In this document: one piece after another, positions 1-8,823 of the stretch
How the letters are laid out: every line of letters begins with the position of its first letter
Position numbering within the stretch: the first letter of the stretch is position 1
Assembly (NCBI RefSeq): GCF_965208925.1
Contig: NZ_OZ242364.1
Span: forward strand, 3,038,001-3,102,000
DNA from: Poriferisodalis sp965208925
GTDB taxonomy: Bacteria; Actinomycetota; Acidimicrobiia; Acidimicrobiales; Poriferisodalaceae
Length of the DNA stretch: 64,000 nt
Reading direction: 5' to 3'
The notes under the pieces: model-generated
The model's database searches: none
What the model saw: only the letters and a program-made list of their open reading frames with translations
Told to the model about the DNA's origin: nothing
Translations under genes and position numbers: made by a program

Positions 1-210
1 CGGGAATCGCTGGCCCGGGCGGATGAGGTCGGCGCCCGCTCGGTCGCGTTTCCGGCAATATCCACCGGCGTCTACGGCTACCCCGCCGCACCCGCCGCCA
101 AGATCGCCGTCGCGACTGTTCAATCCGCTACGACTGATGTCGAGCTGATCCGCTTCATCTGCTTCAACAACGATGCCCACACTGCATACGAGGCCGCACT
201 CAGCGATTGA
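1..210 (+). CDS. Macro-domain protein, C-terminal fragment
   Basis: Only the last 69 residues are in the window; the frame is open from base 1 to a TGA at 208-210. The visible part contains F-P-A-I-S-T-G-V-Y-G-Y-P (fragment residues 17-28), a hallmark loop of macro domains, which bind ADP-ribose and in many bacteria hydrolyse O-acetyl-ADP-ribose or remove ADP-ribose from proteins. The ending FNNDAHTAYEAAL fits the terminal helix of the fold. The N-terminal half with the other ligand-binding loops lies outside, so activity cannot be judged. The copC-copD start is 6 bases after the stop and its GAGGA ribosome-binding site overlaps this stop, so the genes are probably cotranscribed. Confidence 0.85.
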   Translation, partial: RESLARADEVGARSVAFPAISTGVYGYPAAPAAKIAVATVQSATTDVELIRFICFNNDAHTAYEAALSD

Positions 211-216
211 GGACGA

Positions 217-1781
217 ATGAGACCGCGTCCGGCAGTCGCGCTCGGGTTGGCGTTGGCCGCCAGCGTCGTGCTCTCGGTCTCGCTGCAGAGGCCCGTTGCT
301 GCTCACACCGGGCTGGAGTCGTCGCATCCTGCCGAAGGCGAAACCGTCAGCGAGCCGATTTCGGCTGTTTCGCTCACGTTCAACCGCCCGGTCGAGCCTG
401 CCGGCAACGGTCTCACGGTGTTCGATGCGCACGGTGTGGAGCACCGGCCTGACTCGCTGGGTTCAGCGGACAGCCAGACCTGGCTCCTGGAGTTTGAGCC
501 GCCACTGACGGGTGGAGAGTACGAAGTCCGCTGGCGAGTTGCAGCCGAGGATGGACACATCGTCGAGGGCGCATTCAGATTCACCGTCGACGTTGCCGGT
601 ACCGGGTCATCGGCGGAGCAGTCCCCCGATTCGACCGCAGCTCCAGCGGCGGAGTCCACTGATCAGACCGTCGCATCCGCCGACGTCGTCGAGGAACTGC
701 CGAACGCGACGAGCAGGACGGACGCTGCACTGCCGGGATCGACGGCACCCGCGACCGCTCTGCACGCCGAAGGCGAGATGTCGCCCGTGATCACAACGAC
801 GCCCTCGGGATCGGTGACCCCGGACGCCACAACCTCCACGGCATTCGACACTGTTTCTGACAGCAGACCGCTGCAACGCAGCTCAGGAGCGCCCGGTGCC
901 GGGCGACTCGCCGACGCTGCACGAGTCTTGGGGCTGCTGGCGACATTGGCCATCGTCGGCGGACTCGCGTTCATGTCATTCGTCGTGCGAGACGAGTTGT
1001 CAGAACGAGCCCGAGTGCACCGTGTGCTCCCCATCAGCGGCGCTGTGCTCGTCGTCGCCGCCGTAGCAGCCGGGCTGACCCAAGCGGTGATTCTCGAAGA
1101 CGACTGGGCCGCCGTCATATCCCTGGACGCGATCGCCGACGCACTCTCCGCGCCCTTCGGCGTCGCGTTGGGCTTGCGCATGCTCGGCGGCCTCGCGGTG
1201 CTCACCGCGCCTCGTCCCGGAGCTAAGGGAGCAGGCCGGGCTCGATTGCCGGCCGTCAGTCTGATTGGCGCAGCACTGGTGATCGTCTCGTACTCGTTCG
1301 ACGGTCACACCGTCACCGAGGGCCCACGGTGGCTGCACGCTGCTGCAAACGCGACGCATGTGTACGCAGCCGCCGTGTGGAGCGGGGGCCTGGCCTTGCT
1401 TGCCGACCTGCTCCGACGCCGTCGCGACGGAGCCGATGTCATTCGGCCGTTGATGCGTTTCTCGCAGCTGGCATCTGTGTCGCTGGCGATGACGGCGGTC
1501 GGCGGAACGATCATGGCGGTGCTCGTAATGGATCGATTCGCCGACCTATGGTCAACGGCGTGGGGCCGCCTGCTGATCGCGAAGATCGCACTCGTGGCCG
1601 TGGCGGTGCTCCTCGGGACACGCAACCGCTGGGTCCACATGCCCGCGGCGACGCAGGTCTTCGGCCGAGCCCCTCCGGCACTGCGTACGAACGGCTGCGC
1701 CGAATTGTGGTCGTCGAGGCCATCGCGCTCGGGTGCGTCGGCATCGTCACGGCGTTCCTGGTCGGCGCCTCCGCGCTGTGA
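217..1781 (+). CDS. CopC-CopD (YcnJ-like) copper protein, frameshifted near the C terminus
   Basis: Likely membrane protein for copper binding or uptake. Residues 1-29 are a signal peptide; cleavage after VAA would leave His as first mature residue (HTGLESSHPAEG), the amino-terminal copper ligand position of CopC. The CopC domain ends with AEDGHIVEGAFRF, holding the conserved Asp and His. A Ser/Thr/Pro-rich linker (about 130-220) leads to a multi-span CopD region. The frame beginning at 217 runs into unrelated Arg/Ser-rich sequence after GTRNRWVHMP and would stop only at 1866. The proper CopD ending (YERLRRIVVVEAIALGCVG) lies in the frame ending at 1781, so a one-base deletion, or a sequence error, lies at about 1640-1685. 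The 1781 stop overlaps the next gene's GTG (GTGA), which supports this ending. The start has GAGGA upstream. Confidence 0.8.
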
Positions 1782-2257
1782 CGAAGACCCTCGTCCCGAC
1801 CCGCATCGCTGCCGCCGCTTTCGCAGCTGTCGCGATTGCCGTCGCCTGCGGTGCCGATGCGAGTGATGCCGGCGAGAGCGCAGTCGCCGATCCGTCGCCC
1901 ACGACCGCAGCCACAGCCGCAGCGGAGCCTGCAGACGATGTTGCCGCGTCGGTGCCTACAAGCGCGGGCGCTGCGCTGGCAATTCCCGACGGCGCTGCGG
2001 TGTACCAGCAGTACTGCGCCGAGTGCCACGGGGTCGACCTGCGCGGCACCGACAAGGGTCCGTCGCAGCTCTCCATCATCTACGAGCCGAACCATCACGG
2101 CGATTACGCATACCGCGTAGCGATCCGTGAAGGCACCCGAGAGCACCACTGGTGGTTCGGCGACATGCCGCCGGTCGAAGGCATCACCGATCTCGAGATC
2201 GAAAAGGTGATCAGCTTCATCCGGGCTGAGCAGCAGCGCCTCGGCTTCGAGCAGTGA
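1778..2257 (+). CDS. Lipoprotein c-type cytochrome, mono-heme
   Basis: A 159-residue exported electron carrier. I chose the GTG at 1778 because it overlaps the CopD stop as GTGA and gives a short basic leader, then a hydrophobic stretch ending AIAVAC, so Cys24 can be lipidated. An Ala/Thr/Pro-rich spacer (about 25-68) precedes one heme site, CAECH at 80-84. A candidate axial Met lies in GDMPP (Met130). Size and motif order fit class I cytochromes such as those feeding terminal oxidases. Translational coupling to the copper protein suggests a link to copper delivery or to a copper oxidase, but no oxidase gene is in view. The redox partner is unknown. Confidence 0.8.
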   Translation: MTKTLVPTRIAAAAFAAVAIAVACGADASDAGESAVADPSPTTAATAAAEPADDVAASVPTSAGAALAIPDGAAVYQQYCAECHGVDLRGTDKGPSQLSIIYEPNHHGDYAYRVAIREGTREHHWWFGDMPPVEGITDLEIEKVISFIRAEQQRLGFEQ

Positions 2258-2358
2258 ACTGCCGTCACACGTGCCGAGGCGAACCCGGCGATCTAATCTC
2301 CCTCCGCTGAGCGAACTAGGAATGCTTACGGTTCGCATCGATCGCAGGAGGGATCATC

Positions 2359-3171
2359 GTGGCCAAGCGAATTCTGCTCACTGGAGCGTCGACGGGAATC
2401 GGGAATGCAACCCTGCAGCGACTCGTCGCTGATGGCCATGAGGTCGTGAACCTCGACGTCAAGGACGCCCCTGAGGGGGCCGCCGAACATCACCACTGCG
2501 ACCTGTCCGATCCCGCCTCCATTGACGAGGTGGTTGCTGGGCTTGACGGCTCGTTCGACGGGCTCGGCAACATCGCCGGGGTGGCCGGCGGCATGGGCGC
2601 CGAGCTGGTGCTGCGCGTCAATGTGTACGGGCTGCGCCACATAACCGAGACGCTGCTGGCGGCCGGCAGGCTCAATGACGGGGCATCGATCGTGAACATC
2701 GCGTCGCTGGCAGGGATGGTGTGGAACCGCCACCTCGACCGCATCGCCGAGCTCGACGCCGCAGAGGACTTCGCTGCGGGCATCGAGGTCGCCCAGTCCT
2801 ACGAGCGAAGCGGCCCGGCTGCATACACCCTGTCGAAGGAGTGGGTGGTGTCGTACACCAAGCACCTCGCCGGACGCCTGGTGGGTCGAGGCATCCGCGT
2901 GAACTCAGTCAGTCCGGGACCGGTTGATACCCCTCTGTTTCCTTTCTTCGAGCAGGACACCGGCGCCGAGCAGATGGCATGGCTGAACGAACAGGTCGGC
3001 AGGGTCGCCACGCCAGACGATCAGGCACAGGTGGTCGCCTGGTTGCTCGCCGGTGAGAGCGGTTGGGTGAACGGCATCGATCTGCCGGTGGACAACGGCC
3101 TGTCTGCCGGCATGACAGTCGGCTGGGCCAACCCCAAGGACTCGCCCGCGTCACGCTCCCGCCGGAGCTGA
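2359..3171 (+). CDS. Short-chain dehydrogenase/reductase
   Basis: A 270-residue cytosolic NAD(P)-dependent oxidoreductase. The Rossmann motif TGASTGIG is at residues 8-15, N-I-A-G near 73, the catalytic Ser in NIASLAG and the Tyr/Lys pair in AAYTLSK. The small size of the nucleotide half and the insertion before the Tyr resemble 3-alpha-hydroxysteroid dehydrogenase-type and carveol-dehydrogenase-type SDRs. The GTG start is supported by AGGAGG about 8 bases upstream; no in-frame ATG fits better. It is convergent with the sugar-acid dehydratase 46 bases downstream and may oxidise or reduce an intermediate of that pathway, but this rests only on position. Substrate unknown. Confidence 0.85.
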   Translation: MAKRILLTGASTGIGNATLQRLVADGHEVVNLDVKDAPEGAAEHHHCDLSDPASIDEVVAGLDGSFDGLGNIAGVAGGMGAELVLRVNVYGLRHITETLLAAGRLNDGASIVNIASLAGMVWNRHLDRIAELDAAEDFAAGIEVAQSYERSGPAAYTLSKEWVVSYTKHLAGRLVGRGIRVNSVSPGPVDTPLFPFFEQDTGAEQMAWLNEQVGRVATPDDQAQVVAWLLAGESGWVNGIDLPVDNGLSAGMTVGWANPKDSPASRSRRS

Positions 3172-3216
3172 ACTGCGGTCTTCAAGCCGTCGCCCGGAGG
3201 GTTGCCGCTAGTCGGG

Positions 3217-4389
3217 CTAGGACGTCGCTTCACCGATCTGGTCACGCGTCAGCTCGATGCCGAACCCAGGCGCGGCGCTGGGCACCAGCCAGCCGTCATC
3301 GGGCAGCGACATGCCAGGGGTCGAGCGCCAGGCATTCATCAGCGACTCGCCGGGCGGGCAGCCCACGTACATCTCCGCCCAGCGGTTCTGCGGCAGCGCA
3401 TGGCTGAGGTGCTGGCCGTAGCTGTCGTTGCATCCGGCATGCAGCGCCAGCTCGATGCCAGACGCAGCCGCGATCGCCGCGATCCGCAGCACGGCGGTGG
3501 CGCCGCCGACCCACTGGATGTCAGGCTGCAGCACATCGACCAGGCGATGCTGCGCTGCGTAGGCAAACGCCCGATCCGAGAGCCAGCGCTCGCCCGCTGC
3601 GAGCATCTGGCTCGGCAGCCTGCGGCGCACATCGGCGAAGCCCGGCCAGTCGTCGGGCGGGGCATAGTCCTCGATCCACGTCAGCCGGTACGGCGCCAGT
3701 GCCTCGCCGAGACGCACCGTGTAGGAGGCATCCAGCGTCGACCAGCAGTCGAGCATGAGATCCGCGTCGGCGCCGAGCTCTGCGCGGGCGTTCGCCACCA
3801 AGCGCTCGGTCGCAGCGATGCCGGCCGTTGCTGACCCGGGTCCGACCGAGCCGGCCAGCTTGAACGCGTCGAAACCCCGGCGGCGCGCATCGTCGAGGTC
3901 GTTGCCGGTCGCGTAGCAGCGAGTGCGTTCGCGGGCAGGCCCGCCGATGAGCTCGTACACGGGACGTCCGAGGATCTTGCCCTTGAGGTCCCACAGCGCC
4001 AGGTCGACTGCGCTGAGCGCGTAGGCCGCGAGTCCCGCTGCTCCGAATGCGCTGTTGGCGCTACGGCTCATCATGTTCCACAGCCGTTCGGTGGCCAGTG
4101 CGCTCTCGCCCACGATCATCGGCCCGTAGAAGTCGTTGATGATCGGCGCCGCCGGGCCGGCGTGACACGTCATGCCCACACCGAAACTGCCGTCGGAAGC
4201 CGTGACGACGCACAGGACTACGTCCCACGACGGCTCGAAGCGGCCGGCCTGGCCGGCGAAGGCGCTGTCATAGGACAGCGGATGCATCATCCCCGCCGAG
4301 TCCCACGACACCGTGGCAGGAGCAGTGCGCCCCAGCACCTCCGGCCGCCGCAACGGAGCCGCAGTCACCTCGGTGATCGTGGGCGTCAT
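3217..4389 (-). CDS. Enolase-superfamily sugar-acid dehydratase, rhamnonate dehydratase-like
   Basis: 390 residues. Members of this superfamily abstract a proton next to a carboxylate and eliminate water from aldonic acids. The metal ligands appear as Asp in LMLDCWS, Glu in TWIEDY and Glu in AAGERW, the order seen in the rhamnonate dehydratase branch. A later His in ELALHAGC sits where that branch has its catalytic His. The first in-frame ATG with family-like sequence is at 4389 (MTPTITEV); extending upstream gives only low-complexity Arg/Ser/Cys residues overlapping the previous gene. It is the last gene of the ABC operon, 46 bases after a SnoaL-like gene, so the imported compound is probably an aldonic acid or a sugar oxidised to one. 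Exact substrate not determinable. Confidence 0.8.
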   Translation of the reverse strand: MTPTITEVTAAPLRRPEVLGRTAPATVSWDSAGMMHPLSYDSAFAGQAGRFEPSWDVVLCVVTASDGSFGVGMTCHAGPAAPIINDFYGPMIVGESALATERLWNMMSRSANSAFGAAGLAAYALSAVDLALWDLKGKILGRPVYELIGGPARERTRCYATGNDLDDARRRGFDAFKLAGSVGPGSATAGIAATERLVANARAELGADADLMLDCWSTLDASYTVRLGEALAPYRLTWIEDYAPPDDWPGFADVRRRLPSQMLAAGERWLSDRAFAYAAQHRLVDVLQPDIQWVGGATAVLRIAAIAAASGIELALHAGCNDSYGQHLSHALPQNRWAEMYVGCPPGESLMNAWRSTPGMSLPDDGWLVPSAAPGFGIELTRDQIGEATS

Positions 4390-4435
4390 TTCCGCAGCGT
4401 ACGGCTCGCGCAGCGACCCAAATTCGCCAGCTCGG

Positions 4436-5479
4436 CTACGTCGCAGCCAGCTCGGACATCCGCGCCAACACGTCGACACCGAGCTGGTCATAGACGTGCA
4501 GCAGGTCGATGAGCACCCAGTTCTCGCGGATCTTGCGGTCGACTGAGCCATCGGGAAGCATCTCGCTCTCGATGCGCCAGAAATCCAGGCTGCGCATCGT
4601 GATCTCCTGGCCGGACGCCGCGATGCCAAGCCATCCGTCTCCCGTCACGGTCATGGCCATGCCCGGCCACCCTGTGACGCCGACGTAGGCGCCGTCGCCG
4701 AAGAAGTGACCGTCGCCGGCGTAGCCGCCCCGACGGTCGGGCATCGCTCGCAGGAACGGGATCTGGTGAAACCGGCGGAACCCTTCCACACCGCGACCGG
4801 TGCCGATGCCGTGGGGGCCGTACCAGCTGAACCTGGGGTGCCACCAATGCTCGAGACGCATCTCTTCGACCGGCTCTCGTGGATGTCGCCCCATATCGGA
4901 GAGCATGCCGATCACGTGATCGACGCTGGCCTGCGATTCCGCTTCATCACGTGACCCCGAGGTGAGACCATCGGCGGTTGCAGGGGACGGCACCAGCCAG
5001 TCGCGCCCGAGGCTCGGTGTCATCGGCCAGACACCGGCAGCCATCATGACCTCCGGCACGTCCCAGACAGCCTGCATCTCCACCACTCGCTGTTCGGCGA
5101 ACCGGAAGAACTCGTGGTAGCGCAACGCAGTCGGCCGGCCCGTGGCGGGAATACCGAGCCACGGCCGGGCGAAGGTGCCCATGTAGGACCCGGCGCAGCC
5201 GACCCACTGGTGACCACCGGGGTCTGCGCCGGCGATACAGATGTAGTCGCGCCGTTCGAGGTCAGGCCAGGCCGCTGCCAGCGGGGCAAGTGCCTCGCCG
5301 TAGAGGCCGTCAGGGCCGTCGAGATCTTCGAAGGGATGGGTGAGATGTACAGCGGCGTCGGGTGCGAACAGCGTTCGCAGCGCCGCCTGCACGCCCGTGG
5401 GGTCATAGTCATACAGCGCAGCTCGCAGCGGCGACAGCAGCGCTTGGTGGCCGCGGTGCGGATCGGCCCCTGAGTTCAT
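4436..5479 (-). CDS. SnoaL-like didomain protein A
   Basis: 347 residues with two NTF2/SnoaL-like alpha+beta halves. The first carries FAPDAAVHLTHPFEDL and the second HWWHPRFSWYGPHGIG, and the protein ends ENWVLIDLLHVYDQLG. SnoaL folds serve as cyclases, hydratases, isomerases or binding proteins, so no reaction is assigned. A paralogue of similar length lies three genes away in the same operon (6651-7727) and another at 13637-14611. The ATG overlaps the ATPase stop (ATGA), showing tight coupling to transport. Conserved His, Trp and Asp residues suggest an active pocket. Known: SnoaL proteins often act on small polar or polyketide-like molecules. Inference: it processes the imported compound. 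Confidence 0.75.
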   Translation of the reverse strand: MNSGADPHRGHQALLSPLRAALYDYDPTGVQAALRTLFAPDAAVHLTHPFEDLDGPDGLYGEALAPLAAAWPDLERRDYICIAGADPGGHQWVGCAGSYMGTFARPWLGIPATGRPTALRYHEFFRFAEQRVVEMQAVWDVPEVMMAAGVWPMTPSLGRDWLVPSPATADGLTSGSRDEAESQASVDHVIGMLSDMGRHPREPVEEMRLEHWWHPRFSWYGPHGIGTGRGVEGFRRFHQIPFLRAMPDRRGGYAGDGHFFGDGAYVGVTGWPGMAMTVTGDGWLGIAASGQEITMRSLDFWRIESEMLPDGSVDRKIRENWVLIDLLHVYDQLGVDVLARMSELAAT

Positions 5480-6651
5480 GCGTTGATAGCCAAGTGGCTC
5501 TGGCGGTCGAAGAAGTGCAGATTGCGCACGTCCACGTTGACTCGTATCCGGTCGCCCACCCGGGCACGGGTCTCCGCTGCGAAGCGAGCGGTGCAGCGGC
5601 CCGTGTCTCGCATCTCGTCGAGCGCGTCGGGATCACCACTCTCCACGCCCTGCGCGTTGAGGTTGAAGTGAACAAGCGTCTCCGCGCCCAGCGCTTCGCG
5701 CACGTCCACGACCGCATCGAGACGTTGGTCGTCGGGATGCTCGGCAGCCACTGCTGCGTCCTCGAGGTGCTCGGGCCGGAAGCCCAGCACGATCGGCTGA
5801 TCGAGATACCCCGCCAGCGCCGGCCGCGCAGCGACGACGTCGGCCGGCATAGACAGGTGCTGATCGCCCAGGTCGATCTGGCAATCGCCGCTGGAGTCAT
5901 CGCTGCGACGAAGCGTCGCCTCATACAGGTTCATCGAAGGTGAACCGATGAACGCCGCTACGAAGGCATTGGCGGGATGCGCGTAGAGATCCTCGGGTGA
6001 GTCCACCTGTTGCAGCACGCCGTCCTTGATGACCGCCACCCGGTCACCCATCGTCATGGCCTCCACCTGGTCATGGGTCACATAGAACGTGGTGACACCG
6101 AATTCCCGCTGGATGCCGGCGATGTCGGCCCGCATCTGGACTCGCAGCTTGGCGTCGAGATTCGACAGCGGCTCGTCCATCAGGAACAGCTCGGGTCGCC
6201 GCACGATGGCGCGCCCCATGGCAACTCTCTGGCGCTGACCGCCCGAGAGCTGAGCCGGCTTGCGGTCGAGGTAGTCCGTCAGCTCCAGAACGCGTGCGGC
6301 TTGGCGCACTTGCTCGTTGCGCTCGGCTTTGGACACTTTGCGCAGCTTGAGCGGAAAACCGATGTTTTCCGCGACCGTCATCTGCGGGTACAGCGCGTAA
6401 TTCTGGAAAACCATCGCGATGTCGCGGTCCTTCGGCGCAACATCGTTCAGCAGGCGATCGCCGACGTACAGATCGCCGCTGGTGATCTTCTCGAGTCCGG
6501 CGATCATGCGCAGCGCCGTGGACTTGCCGCAGCCTGATGGCCCGACGAGCACCAAGAACTCGCCGTCGTCGAGCGTCAGGCTGAGGTCAGTGACCGCTTC
6601 GAATCCGTTCGAATACACCTTGGTCAGCTCACTCAATGTCACGGTTGCCAT
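5476..6651 (-). CDS. ABC transporter ATPase, MsmK/UgpC type
   Basis: 391 residues. Walker A GPSGCGKST (about 37-45), Q-loop VFQNYALYPQ, signature LSGGQRQR, Walker B LFLMDEPL and the switch His in TFYVTHDQ are all present. A C-terminal TOBE/MOB region follows, as in ATPases of CUT1 carbohydrate importers. It would power uptake through the permeases at 7731-9690 with the lipoprotein at 9857-11362. Translation starts at the ATG at 6651, which shares one base with the preceding stop (TGATG); the stop overlaps the next ATG. An upstream in-frame extension has no ATPase-like sequence. Placement of the ATPase between two SnoaL-like genes is unusual. Confidence 0.93.
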   Translation of the reverse strand: MATVTLSELTKVYSNGFEAVTDLSLTLDDGEFLVLVGPSGCGKSTALRMIAGLEKITSGDLYVGDRLLNDVAPKDRDIAMVFQNYALYPQMTVAENIGFPLKLRKVSKAERNEQVRQAARVLELTDYLDRKPAQLSGGQRQRVAMGRAIVRRPELFLMDEPLSNLDAKLRVQMRADIAGIQREFGVTTFYVTHDQVEAMTMGDRVAVIKDGVLQQVDSPEDLYAHPANAFVAAFIGSPSMNLYEATLRRSDDSSGDCQIDLGDQHLSMPADVVAARPALAGYLDQPIVLGFRPEHLEDAAVAAEHPDDQRLDAVVDVREALGAETLVHFNLNAQGVESGDPDALDEMRDTGRCTARFAAETRARVGDRIRVNVDVRNLHFFDRQSHLAINA

Positions 6652-7727
6652 CAGAACTCCTCGATTCCCAAGAGCTGGCGCATCCGATCCAAGGGCCGCA
6701 GGCCTTGCTGGGAGAGCCAGTGCAGCAGGTCGATGAATACCCAGTTGTCGGCCAGCTTGTCGCCCTCGCGCCGGTACACATCCACCACACGCATCTCCGC
6801 CTGCCCGCTGGCCGGCAGGCCCAGATAGCCGCCCCGTGGACGGTTGCTGACATTCGCCCACCCGAACCAAGCCGCGTAACGGCCTTCCGCAATGCGGGCG
6901 ATATGGCCGTGAAACTCCTTGTCTCCCAATCCGAAACGGAACGGATAGGAGTGCTGCTGCTGGTAGCGCTCGATCGTGTACGACGAGCCGATGCCGTCGG
7001 GACCAATCCACAGCATGTCGGGGTGCCAGCAGCGAGCGAGCACCTCGGCAGGCATGCGATCGGTGCCCTGTTCACGAGCGATCCGATTCGCTTCGTCGAG
7101 ATCGCCTGCCATGCGCCAGGCCAGCTCGAGCGTCTGGGTGGTCTCGTCGGGATCTTGCGCGTCAAGCTGGACGCCGTCTGCGGTGCGCGGACCGAGATAG
7201 ATGCCCGGCTGCCCGGTGGCGGGCGGCAACGGGTACTGGCCCGCCTGGCGCATGACGGCAATCAAGTCCAGGAAGAGCGCTGACTCTGCAATCCGGTCGC
7301 CCTCCACCCGGCTGAACTCGACATAGCGGACTGGCGTCGCCCGGCGAGTCGGCGGGATGTCCAGCCATGGGGCATCGAACAGTCCGAGGAAGTGTCCCAT
7401 CGAGCACACCCAGGTCGACGCACCTCCGTCGGCGTCGTTGTCGCCGGCCAGAAAGACATCCATGCGCCGTTGCAGCGGTGCCATCGCTGCGTGCAGCGGC
7501 CCCCAGAACACTTCGACCACCGCCCCCGCGCCATGCTGCTCGTAGAAGGGGTGCATGCCTCGCCACAGGAAGTCCTCGGTCACGCTTGACGCCAGTGCGG
7601 CAGTGAGGTCGTCGATGGCATTGCCTGCCTGCTGGCGGGGACTCGCCAGCACGCTGTCGAACTTGCGGTAATAGTCCAAGACCACCGACTTCACATGCTG
7701 CAGGTGGCCAGAGGCGTCGTCAGCCAT
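6651..7727 (-). CDS. SnoaL-like didomain protein B
   Basis: 358 residues, a clear relative of the proteins at 4436-5479 and 13637-14611. Its first half has VTEDFLWRGMHPFYEQHG and its second CWHPDMLWIGPDGIG, followed by DNWVFIDLLHWLSQQG. The repeated W-x-G-P-x-G-I-G and W-V-x-I-D patterns are shared with protein A. The start is 3 bases from the MalG-type permease stop, and the stop shares a base with the ATPase start, so it is a true member of the transport operon. No catalytic assignment is possible from SnoaL fold membership alone. Two copies in one operon suggest two related steps or a hetero-oligomer (inference). Confidence 0.75.
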   Translation of the reverse strand: MADDASGHLQHVKSVVLDYYRKFDSVLASPRQQAGNAIDDLTAALASSVTEDFLWRGMHPFYEQHGAGAVVEVFWGPLHAAMAPLQRRMDVFLAGDNDADGGASTWVCSMGHFLGLFDAPWLDIPPTRRATPVRYVEFSRVEGDRIAESALFLDLIAVMRQAGQYPLPPATGQPGIYLGPRTADGVQLDAQDPDETTQTLELAWRMAGDLDEANRIAREQGTDRMPAEVLARCWHPDMLWIGPDGIGSSYTIERYQQQHSYPFRFGLGDKEFHGHIARIAEGRYAAWFGWANVSNRPRGGYLGLPASGQAEMRVVDVYRREGDKLADNWVFIDLLHWLSQQGLRPLDRMRQLLGIEEF

Positions 7728-7730
7728 CGC

Positions 7731-8822
7731 TCAGCCCTTCACCGCGCCCGCACCAAGGCCCTTCACCAAGTGCTTCTGGAACAGGATGATCACGATCACG
7801 ATGGGCAGCGTGATCGAGACCGCCGCCGCTGCGGCTTCGGTGATCGTGCGACTGCTCTCGCCGCCGGTCAGCGAGACGATGGCCACCGGCAGCGTCCATT
7901 CGGTGGGGGCGAGCACCCGCACGAACAGGAACTCGTTGTAGGCGAGCAGCATGGTGAACAGTCCGGTGGCAATGATGGCGGGCCACATCACCGGGATGAT
8001 CACCTTGCGGAACGCCTGCAGGCGGGTGGCGCCGTCCATCATCGCGGCCTCCTCGAGCTCTTTGGGAACGTCGAGAAAGAAGCTGCGGAACATCCAGATA
8101 GTGAACGGCTGGTTGACCGCCACCAGCGCGAGGACGAGCACGAGCCGGGTGTCGAGCAGCTGCAGCTGGTCGATGAAGGGAAAGTCGATCAGCGGGAAGT
8201 CGAAGGTGCCGACGCCACTGGACTCCAGCCAGTCGTCGATCCAGGTGGCACCGAAGAAATACGGCAGCACGAATGCGCTACGAGGCAATGCCCTGAACCC
8301 CAATGCCACGATGAGGATGACGGCGCCTGATATCCCGCTGTAGCGGGCGAGGCCGTAGCCGGCCACCAACCCGATCGACAGCGAGATCAGCATCGTGAGG
8401 ATCGTGACCACGATGCTGTTCACCAAGAAGTCGTACTCGTCGTTGGTCTCCCAGATCTTCGGAAATCGCCACATGGCCACCAACAGCACGGCGCCGGCGC
8501 CGCAGTACCAAGGCCAGCTGCGCCGCATTCGCTTGCCGACGAGTCCGAGCACGGCGGCGATGAGCCCCGCAGCAGCGATGTAGGCGAAGACCCCCCACAT
8601 GTTGATGTCGTCATCGCCCAGCCAGAACGCTCGGTACGCATTGGCGGTTGTCTCGTATCCCCACAGCACCGGCTCACGGGCGAGCACATCTCGGGTGAAC
8701 TTGACCGATGTCTGGACGGTCCACAGGAACGGCAGTACCGACCAGACGCACAGCACGCCGAGCGTGACGTGCAGCGGCACACGTCGTGCGATGCGCCGTG
8801 GAGCGGTGGCGGCGCCGCGCAT
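7731..8822 (-). CDS. Carbohydrate ABC transporter permease, MalG type, with extra membrane insert
   Basis: 363 residues, an inner-membrane subunit of a CUT1-like importer. The cytoplasmic EAA loop reads EEAAMMDGATRLQAF, which docks on the ATPase. MalG proteins are usually about 280 residues. The excess is an insertion at about residues 72-130, between the leader segment (NAYRAFWLGDD) and DFLVNSIVV, which appears to add two hydrophobic helices (GVFAYIAAAGLIAAVLGL and WYCGAGAVLLVAMW). The gene starts one base after the MalF-type stop and ends 3 bases before SnoaL-like protein B. The insert may contact the unusual binding protein or be a lineage trait. Confidence 0.9.
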   Translation of the reverse strand: MRGAATAPRRIARRVPLHVTLGVLCVWSVLPFLWTVQTSVKFTRDVLAREPVLWGYETTANAYRAFWLGDDDINMWGVFAYIAAAGLIAAVLGLVGKRMRRSWPWYCGAGAVLLVAMWRFPKIWETNDEYDFLVNSIVVTILTMLISLSIGLVAGYGLARYSGISGAVILIVALGFRALPRSAFVLPYFFGATWIDDWLESSGVGTFDFPLIDFPFIDQLQLLDTRLVLVLALVAVNQPFTIWMFRSFFLDVPKELEEAAMMDGATRLQAFRKVIIPVMWPAIIATGLFTMLLAYNEFLFVRVLAPTEWTLPVAIVSLTGGESSRTITEAAAAAVSITLPIVIVIILFQKHLVKGLGAGAVKG

Positions 8823-8823
8823 C

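Noticed and set aside
1640..1685. Programmed -1 frameshifting in the CopC-CopD gene
   Set aside because: No slippery heptamer or downstream structure stands out; a base error or mutation explains it more simply.
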